DNA of 8,968 nucleotides from CAYFMP01 sp964344215 (lineage in GTDB: Bacteria > Pseudomonadota > Alphaproteobacteria > Rhodospirillales > Casp-alpha2), in NCBI GenBank assembly GCA_964344215.1, contig CAYFMP010000113.1:1-8968 (forward strand), in the 5' to 3' direction. Position numbers and translations under genes: made by a program. Below are positions 1 to 4,582 of the stretch, piece by piece (position 1 is the first letter of the stretch; each line of letters starts with the position of its first letter). Under the pieces are notes generated by a model, which saw only the letters and a list, made by a program, of their open reading frames with translations, did not search any database and was not told the DNA's origin.

Positions 1-135
1 CCGGCGTCGTCGAGGAGGCTCGCCGATGCCCCACATCGCCTTCGCATCCTCTCCTGGCCGGCAGGCCGCAACACCGATCTCAGCCGCTTTCGTATCAACG
101 TGACCCGCTCTAGCACGGTCGGGATCGACCGGAGT
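1..135. other. Left-edge region without a supportable gene
   Basis: This stretch lies downstream of the cheR stop codon. I see no gene I can defend. On the minus strand there are ATG codons at 47 and 36, preceded by a purine-rich AGGAGAGG. One of them could be the first dozen codons of a gene that continues past the left edge, but about 15 codons are too few to judge. A small inverted repeat (CGGTCG at 116–121, CGACCG at 126–131) sits just beyond the cheR stop. It has no T-run, so it is not a convincing intrinsic terminator. The plus-strand frames that stay open here continue into the antisense of cheR and look like high-GC shadows. Confidence 0.4.
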
Positions 136-945
136 TCAGGCTTTTTCGTAGAGGCCGCGGATGCCGGGCCGCGTCTTGAACTCGTCGGTTACGCCGACCA
201 CCGTCTCGGCGCCACCCAGGAACAGCTTGCCGTCGTCGGGCAGCATCGCGCAAATTTGCTCGAGGATCTTGCGCTTGGTCTCCTTGTCGAAATAGATCAG
301 CACGTTGCGGCAGAACACCACATCGAAGGTGCCGAGCGCCTTGATGTCGTCCAACAGGTTGAAGTAGCGGTACTGCACCTTCTCGCGGAACTCCGGCTTG
401 AACACCCAGCTCTCGCCTTCCTTGGTGAAGTACTTGACCAGCATCGTCACCGGCAGGCCGCGCTGCACCTCGAACTGGCTGTAGGTCCCGGCCTTGGCCT
501 TGGCGAGGATCGTGGTGTCGATGTCGGTGCCGAGAACCTGGTAGCTCCATCCGGCCAGCTTGGCCGCCATTTCGTTGAGGACCATGACCAGGGAATAGGG
601 CTCCTGACCGCTCGACGCCGCCGCGCACCACACCTTTATCGCCTTCTTGTCGGCGCGGTTCTGCATCAGTTCCGGGACGACCGCGTCGCGGAAGGTGTCG
701 AACGGGTGGGTGTCGCGGAAAAAGAAGGACTCGTTGGTGGTCAGCGCCTCGACCACTTCGGTGACGAGACCGGCGTCGTTGGAGGATCGCAACAGGGCGA
801 CCAGTTCCTCCAGGCTCTCGATGGCGCGGTTGCGGGCCACCGGCATCAGACGGTTGTCGAGCAGATACGCCTTGTCGGGCGTCAGCACGAGGCCCGACTT
901 GCCCTTGACCAGAGTGGCGACGTACTCGAAATCGTCAGGGGTCAC
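136..945 (-). CDS. cheR: CheR-type chemotaxis protein-glutamate O-methyltransferase
   Basis: CheR uses S-adenosylmethionine to methylate glutamates in the cytoplasmic signalling domains of chemoreceptors, which resets their sensitivity during adaptation. The 269-residue product has the usual CheR length and both family domains. The N-terminal helical domain covers about residues 1–75 and ends in NESFFFRD (71–78). The catalytic Rossmann domain follows, with the SAM-binding AASSGQEPYS (109–118), GTDID (139–143), FCRNVLIYFD (211–220) and a C-terminal LFLGGAET strand (241–248). The start is GTG at 943–945, chosen because the MTPDDFEYVATLV beginning fits the start of alphaproteobacterial CheR proteins. 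It lies 3 bases after the stop of the upstream DUF2336 gene, so the two are probably co-transcribed and translationally coupled. No cheB, cheA or receptor gene is visible, so membership of a full chemotaxis cluster cannot be shown. It may instead be a stand-alone CheR. The family call is firm; the receptor targets are unknown. Confidence 0.93.
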   Translation of the reverse strand: MTPDDFEYVATLVKGKSGLVLTPDKAYLLDNRLMPVARNRAIESLEELVALLRSSNDAGLVTEVVEALTTNESFFFRDTHPFDTFRDAVVPELMQNRADKKAIKVWCAAASSGQEPYSLVMVLNEMAAKLAGWSYQVLGTDIDTTILAKAKAGTYSQFEVQRGLPVTMLVKYFTKEGESWVFKPEFREKVQYRYFNLLDDIKALGTFDVVFCRNVLIYFDKETKRKILEQICAMLPDDGKLFLGGAETVVGVTDEFKTRPGIRGLYEKA

Positions 946-948
946 GCG

Positions 949-2082
949 TCAGTCCGTTTCCAGGGCGGTTGGGGGCAAATCGCCCATCTTGGTGAGCAGG
1001 TATTCGAGGTCGTCGGATTCGAACTCGACGCCGAGGTCGTCGTACTGGGTGAGGACCAGTTCGATGAGGCGCCGCGAGAACCTCTCGCGATCCTGCGCTT
1101 CGCCATCGTATTCGAGTTCGGCGGCGGCATCGATGGCGGCGCGGACGGCGACGAACTGCGGCATCGGTAGTTCCGCCTTCTCCCACAGCCGCTTCAGGCC
1201 GAGTCCGCCGGGATCGTGAATCAGCGTGCGGGCGTTGACCAGCGGAATGTCGGCGAGCAGCGCCAGCGCCGCCTCGAAGAACCTCAAGTCGCCCATACAT
1301 ACGGAGCGAACGACGATGGACGGGGTCAGCCGGCCGTTGTCGCGGAGCTGGCGGACGAGTATGCGTACATCGCCTTCTGCGGCCTCGGTGGACAGGGTCA
1401 CCGTGGCGCGTTCGCGGCTTTGCAGGATTAGATCGGTGGCCATGTCGGCCGGCAGTTCATGACGCGTGACCAGCTCCTCCTTGAGGTGCTCGGAAAGCTT
1501 GGCGACAAGCTTCTCGGTAATCGCCACCGGCAGCTTCGGCCGCCCGATCATCGCTTCCTGGACCTTCTCGCTGGCGCCGTAGCGTTCGACCACCTGGGCC
1601 AGCGACTCGCCGGTGAACTCGGCGCCGACGTTGGAAACCAGGGTGGTGACGACGTCCTCGTCGCCGGTTTCGACGAGAGCCTCGGTGACGCTTTCGGAAA
1701 CGTGGGCGCGCTTGGCAATGGCCTTCTGCTTCTCGGGGTCATCGGAGCGCACCAGTTGGATGAGGTCTTCGTCGGACAGCACTTCCGAGAACTGCAACAC
1801 CGGCAACGATACCGAATCGACGTCCTGGGCCAGGCTCAGGGCGACGTCGTGGGGAACGGCGAGGCTTTCCTTGAGATTGACCGCGAGCGCCTCGCGGACC
1901 CGGACCTCGGCGTCCTTGACCATGATCCGGAAGATCTCCTCGGCCATCTGCTTTTCATGGTCGGTGAGGTCGCCGCTGTCGAAGTCGGTGGCAATCTTGG
2001 CCGCCGTCTCGGCCCGCGAGTCGGGCGAGGGGTCGGCCAGCAGCTTGGCGACGTCGTCTTGGCTAAGGGAGGCGCGCGACAT
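949..2082 (-). CDS. DUF2336 domain-containing protein
   Basis: The product has 377 residues, no signal peptide and no membrane segment, so it is probably cytoplasmic. It is acidic and almost wholly helical. Repeated amphipathic segments such as LPVLQFSEVLSDEDLIQLV and VSESVTEALVETGDEDVV look like HEAT-type repeats. I assign it to DUF2336, a family of uncharacterised, mainly alphaproteobacterial proteins; this is recognition by eye and not a search result. The ATG at 2080–2082 is supported by GGCGGAG about 7 bases upstream and by a well-formed promoter further up (2145–2173). The gene ends 3 bases before the cheR GTG, so the pair forms a two-gene operon. The biochemical role is unknown. The position beside cheR suggests, by inference only, a part in chemotaxis or a related signalling pathway, perhaps as a protein-interaction scaffold. 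Confidence is high that the gene is real and moderate for the family. Confidence 0.85.
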   Translation of the reverse strand: MSRASLSQDDVAKLLADPSPDSRAETAAKIATDFDSGDLTDHEKQMAEEIFRIMVKDAEVRVREALAVNLKESLAVPHDVALSLAQDVDSVSLPVLQFSEVLSDEDLIQLVRSDDPEKQKAIAKRAHVSESVTEALVETGDEDVVTTLVSNVGAEFTGESLAQVVERYGASEKVQEAMIGRPKLPVAITEKLVAKLSEHLKEELVTRHELPADMATDLILQSRERATVTLSTEAAEGDVRILVRQLRDNGRLTPSIVVRSVCMGDLRFFEAALALLADIPLVNARTLIHDPGGLGLKRLWEKAELPMPQFVAVRAAIDAAAELEYDGEAQDRERFSRRLIELVLTQYDDLGVEFESDDLEYLLTKMGDLPPTALETD

Positions 2083-2144
2083 GCTTCATCTCCGCCGAAG
2101 GTTCCATCGCCGCCAGTCGCGGTGCGGCGGCACGAAAACACATC

Positions 2145-2173
2145 ATTGTATGCACAGGCCGTGCCGATTGCAA
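2145..2173 (-). promoter_or_regulatory. Sigma-70-like promoter of the DUF2336–cheR operon
   Basis: Reading the minus strand, TTGCAA (2173–2168) is followed by exactly 17 bases and then TACAAT (2150–2145). The -35 box matches the TTGACA consensus at 5 of 6 positions and the -10 box matches TATAAT at 5 of 6. Transcription would begin near 2138, giving a leader of about 55 bases before the ATG at 2082. It is the best promoter match I saw in the intergenic region and it points at the only minus-strand gene there. Confidence 0.65.
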
Positions 2174-2216
2174 TACGGTTGAGGCGATCGTGCCAATTCG
2201 AAACTACCGGTTCAGC

Positions 2217-2250
2217 CGGCCTCGACCCGTACGCCGTATTCACCGCCGGC
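2217..2250 (-). repeat. Direct repeat, copy A: stray duplicate of the soxG 3' end
   Basis: These 34 bases match 3943–3976, the last codons of soxG, at 33 of 34 positions (the mismatch is T at 2230 against C at 3956). Read on the minus strand in the soxG frame, the copy with its flanks gives YLEQAGGEYGVRVEAG followed by TGA at 2214–2212. The real soxG ends WLEDAGGEYGVRVEAE followed by TAA. Base identity stops sharply at 2251, but the codons just before still encode similar residues (Leu-Glu in both, with different codons). No start codon or longer soxG remnant is present, so this is a gene fragment or a recombination scar and is not itself a gene. It lies between the DUF2336 promoter and the lipoprotein gene. 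Confidence 0.85.
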
Positions 2251-2252
2251 CT

Positions 2253-2291
2253 GTTCGAGATACCGGAGGCAAAGTCTCCGGCGCTTCGAAC
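2253..2291. repeat. Nested inverted repeat next to copy A
   Basis: Two perfect 6-base inverted repeats are nested here. The outer arms are GTTCGA (2253–2258) and TCGAAC (2286–2291). The inner arms are CCGGAG (2263–2268) and CTCCGG (2276–2281), with a 7-base loop. The unpaired internal segments are GATA and CGCT. The structure begins 2 bases after copy A of the soxG repeat and ends about 30 bases before the AT-rich putative promoter of the lipoprotein gene. It could be a recombination-site arm, an operator or a transcribed hairpin. No T-run follows on either strand, so a simple intrinsic terminator is unlikely. Confidence 0.5.
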
Positions 2292-2317
2292 TTGTATTCC
2301 CTGAGGAACTGTCAATA

Positions 2318-2326
2318 TGCTATAAA
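2318..2326 (+). promoter_or_regulatory. Possible extended -10 promoter of the lipoprotein gene
   Basis: The sequence TGCTATAAA fits an extended -10 element (TGn followed by a TATAAT-like hexamer at 2321–2326). It lies in the only strongly AT-rich stretch of the intergenic region (about 2311–2370). No good -35 hexamer sits 16–18 bases upstream, which extended -10 promoters tolerate. Transcription would begin near 2333, leaving a leader of about 70 bases. A second, weaker candidate is TTATAA at 2361–2366. This is pattern matching only. Confidence 0.35.
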
Positions 2327-2388
2327 AATAGAAATGAAAAACTGAATTCTAAGTAACCGATTATAAGGTTGCCGAGTCCCGTACCGCT

Positions 2389-2396
2389 GGGGAGGT
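2389..2396 (+). promoter_or_regulatory. Strong ribosome binding site of the lipoprotein gene
   Basis: GGGGAGGT contains a full GGAGGT anti-16S complement ending 5 bases before the ATG at 2402. It fixes the start of the lipoprotein gene at 2402, which is also where the signal peptide begins. Confidence 0.8.
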
Positions 2397-2401
2397 AAAT
2401 C

Positions 2402-3892
2402 ATGAAATCGTTTTTAGGGCGCGGCCTTGCCCTCGCCATGAGTGTATTCTTGATGGGGTGCGCCACGGAACCGTCGACCATTCTCAAGATGTTCAACCTG
2501 GAAAGCGACACGTCGATCACCACGGGTTCCCGGCAGCGGGCAATCACGAATACTCGGGTAGGCTCGGATTCACTACCTGGGCAAGTTAATCCCGAACGTA
2601 TCGTTTGCGCCGAACCCAGTCCCGACGTGGCGGTGGCGCTGGCCAATTCGTTTGGTGTTGGCGTCAGCGTCCTTGGCCAGGGAAGTGGTAGCCTAGCCGC
2701 TTCGAACGCTGAGGGCGTCATACAGTTGGCGGAGCGGACAATTACCGTCCAATTGCTGCGCGACCAACTGTACCGAGCCTGCGAGGCCTTTTCCAACGGA
2801 GCCATTTCCGGCACCACCTACAGCCTCGTCATGAGCCGCATCAACGACACCATGGTCACCTTGCTGTTGGGCGAGACGGCGGGCGGAGCTTTTGGTCGCG
2901 AATTGGGCGCGATCGGCGGCACGGCCAGCGCCGACGCGCAAGCCTCGCTCCAGGGGTTGCGCGACGACCTGTCGAAAACCCAGGAAGCGGCGACGGAACT
3001 GGCCAAGGCGGACAAGAAAGTCGAGGACAAACAGGCAGTCTACGACGGCAAGAAGGCGGTAGCTGCCAACGACCCGAGCGACGCTACCAAGAAACAGGAC
3101 GCAAAGGACGCGAAAGCCGAATTGGATCTGGCGAAAAAAGAGCGCAAGGCGACAGCGGCGCTCCTGACCAACCGCGCATCCACGTCGGTTTCCACCATGG
3201 ACCAGGTCGAATCGACGGCAGCGGGCGACATCACGAATTCCAGACCCGATGCACAAACCGCCAAGACATTGGCAAAAATGCAGAATGCTTTCCTGAAAGA
3301 TGACAACGCTAAGGCTCTCGTAGCCGCATGCGTCGTCGAGATGGGGAGCCAGAACGCCGATCCTGATGTCGAAAAGGCACAGAATAACCTTTCCCAGGAA
3401 CGCCGGACTTTCGAGTTGAACATACTCGAGAAACAAAAAACCATTTACGAGGACATTTTGAAATACTGGAGATACTTGCAGCGATTGGCGACCGATAATC
3501 CGAAGAACAAGGAATTTAACGATAGGGCGTCCAAGGTTCTTGAGACATTGATTTCCTTGGATAAGCGCCTAAACGCGTCGGCTCTCACGAAGTATTGTGA
3601 GAAGCGTTTAATGCCGACTGTAATCGAGGCAAATGCCTATCGTGTACAAACCGAACGCTTGATCGCCAATCGTCGGATCGATGTAGAGATTTCGAGATTA
3701 ACCAATCAGAGGCTCGAAAAAGTTACGGAGCTTATGAAATCCTGTGACAAGGCCTCCGATGCGGATGCCAAGAAGCGTTGTGACAAGGCGTTCGACAGCC
3801 TGCCGGCGACGATGACATTGGGCCCGGGATTGGCGTCGGTAACGTTGCCGAAAAGCATTCAAGTTGAGCAGCTTCCGAAGCCGTTTCAGTAG
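2402..3892 (+). CDS. Predicted lipoprotein of unknown function with coiled-coil segment
   Basis: The 496-residue product begins with a lipoprotein signal peptide: MKSFLGRG, a hydrophobic stretch, then the lipobox L17-M18-G19-C20. Cys20 would be lipidated; the next residue is Ala, with no Asp inner-membrane retention signal, so outer-membrane anchoring facing the periplasm is likely. A conserved-looking module follows, with RIVCAEPSPDVA (66–77) and LLRDQLYRACEAFSNGAIS (118–136). Similar CAEPSPD and 'LLRD…YR.CE…NGAI' segments occur, as I recall, in uncharacterised proteobacterial lipoproteins. Residues about 183–255 are rich in Lys, Ala, Asp and Glu and look like a coiled coil. Residues about 321–360 and 405–445 are further charged helices. 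Seven cysteines (20, 69, 127, 310, 399, 448, 460) leave room for periplasmic disulfides. GC is low for the window: 29/60 at 3481–3540 and 27/60 at 3661–3720 by hand count. The gene opposes both neighbours and sits between direct repeats of the soxG end, which suggests acquisition. No function can be assigned. Confidence 0.85.
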   Translation: MKSFLGRGLALAMSVFLMGCATEPSTILKMFNLESDTSITTGSRQRAITNTRVGSDSLPGQVNPERIVCAEPSPDVAVALANSFGVGVSVLGQGSGSLAASNAEGVIQLAERTITVQLLRDQLYRACEAFSNGAISGTTYSLVMSRINDTMVTLLLGETAGGAFGRELGAIGGTASADAQASLQGLRDDLSKTQEAATELAKADKKVEDKQAVYDGKKAVAANDPSDATKKQDAKDAKAELDLAKKERKATAALLTNRASTSVSTMDQVESTAAGDITNSRPDAQTAKTLAKMQNAFLKDDNAKALVAACVVEMGSQNADPDVEKAQNNLSQERRTFELNILEKQKTIYEDILKYWRYLQRLATDNPKNKEFNDRASKVLETLISLDKRLNASALTKYCEKRLMPTVIEANAYRVQTERLIANRRIDVEISRLTNQRLEKVTELMKSCDKASDADAKKRCDKAFDSLPATMTLGPGLASVTLPKSIQVEQLPKPFQ

Positions 3893-3937
3893 CGAGGCTG
3901 TGAAAGCCACAATCGGAAATCGGCGAAGTAGCTACGG
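3893..3937. other. Convergent intergenic spacer between lipoprotein gene and soxG
   Basis: Two genes converge on these 45 bases. Only short inverted repeats are present (TGTG with CACA around 3899–3911, and the 8-base palindrome GTAGCTAC at 3928–3935). None is followed by a T-run, so I see no convincing intrinsic terminator for either gene. Confidence 0.4.
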
Positions 3938-4582
3938 TTATTCGGCCTCGACCCGCACGCCGTATTCACCGCCGGCGTCCTCCAGCCAGGTCCACAGGTA
4001 CTCGGCGAAACTGCGGTGCACGTAGACGTCGAAAGCGGCGCCGTCGCCGTCGTCGTCGGCCGCTACCTGGTGGATGATGACATGGGCGCTGGCCAACAAG
4101 GTCTCGGCCAGCCGTCCGGGTCCGAAGGCGCGCGGATGCAAATCGACGGCGCAGCCCTTGGCCAGGACGTCGCCGGCGCGCGGTCCGGAAACGCGGATCA
4201 CGGTGCGGCTTTCGCTGACATCGACGACGGCCGCGTGCTGGGTGCGGGTGGCGGTAGCGAGCGATTTCAGAGCCTTGTCGCCGCCGCCCGACGGCGTCAC
4301 CACCAGCCATTCGTCCGGCCCCTGGCACAGAAGCTGGACCGATTTGGCAGAACCGGCCGCGGTCCCGAAATCTATCGGCAGGTCGACATTCAGCGCCTTC
4401 TTGACGGCGGTTCGGAAGGCCTGTTTGGAAGAATCCCCGCGCAGTGTCAGCTGGCCGCAGTGGCGGTGCTCGGACAGCGTGACGCCGGCCTCGAGCGCAA
4501 CCTCGCCGGCCGCGTTGGCGGCGGCCCGGGCGTCCAGGTGCAGGTGATCCAGCGGGCTCTGGCGGAGATAGGCGTCAACCAT
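3938..4582 (-). CDS. soxG: Sarcosine oxidase gamma subunit
   Basis: SoxG is the small non-catalytic subunit of heterotetrameric sarcosine oxidase; it is related to the GcvT fold and packs against the alpha subunit. The 214-residue product has the family's usual length of about 190–215. It carries GPDEWLVV (88–95), VDVSESRTVIRVSG (120–133), KGCAVDLHPRAF (142–152) and FDVYVHRSFAEYLWTWLEDAG (184–204), all typical of SoxG. The ATG at 4580–4582 overlaps the end of soxA by 8 bases, and GGGAG lies about 8 bases upstream inside soxA, so it is translationally coupled and last in the operon. The 3' end is unusual: the final 34 coding bases before the last codon recur at 2217–2250, beyond the lipoprotein gene. 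The reading frame is nevertheless complete, ending EYGVRVEAE. Confidence 0.93.
   Translation of the reverse strand: MVDAYLRQSPLDHLHLDARAAANAAGEVALEAGVTLSEHRHCGQLTLRGDSSKQAFRTAVKKALNVDLPIDFGTAAGSAKSVQLLCQGPDEWLVVTPSGGGDKALKSLATATRTQHAAVVDVSESRTVIRVSGPRAGDVLAKGCAVDLHPRAFGPGRLAETLLASAHVIIHQVAADDDGDGAAFDVYVHRSFAEYLWTWLEDAGGEYGVRVEAE
3943..3976 (-). repeat. Direct repeat, copy B: within the soxG 3' end
   Basis: This is the soxG-internal member of the 34-base direct repeat (33 of 34 identical to 2217–2250, same orientation). It encodes the AGGEYGVRVEA tail of SoxG and stops just short of the final Glu codon. Spacing from copy A is 1726 bases, with the lipoprotein gene between the two. Confidence 0.85.

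Noticed and set aside
116..131. Intrinsic terminator after cheR
   Set aside because: The 6-base stem is present but no T-run follows on the minus strand, so it is too weak to call.
100..1170. Long plus-strand open frame of 356 codons opposite cheR and the DUF2336 gene
   Set aside because: It is antisense to two genes with clear family motifs and start sites, has a composition typical of high-GC shadow frames, and shows no recognisable domain. The frames at 1459–2304, 4581–6092 and 5818–7431 were rejected for the same reason.
1836..2315. Minus-strand frame of 159 codons overlapping the start of the DUF2336 gene
   Set aside because: It covers the promoter and ribosome binding site of the DUF2336 gene, has no recognisable domain and lacks its own convincing start. 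Its upper part is the soxG-end repeat in a different frame.
2217..2330. A second, functional soxG gene
   Set aside because: Only about 16 C-terminal codons resemble SoxG; upstream of them the frame turns into unrelated, AT-rich sequence with no other SoxG motif.
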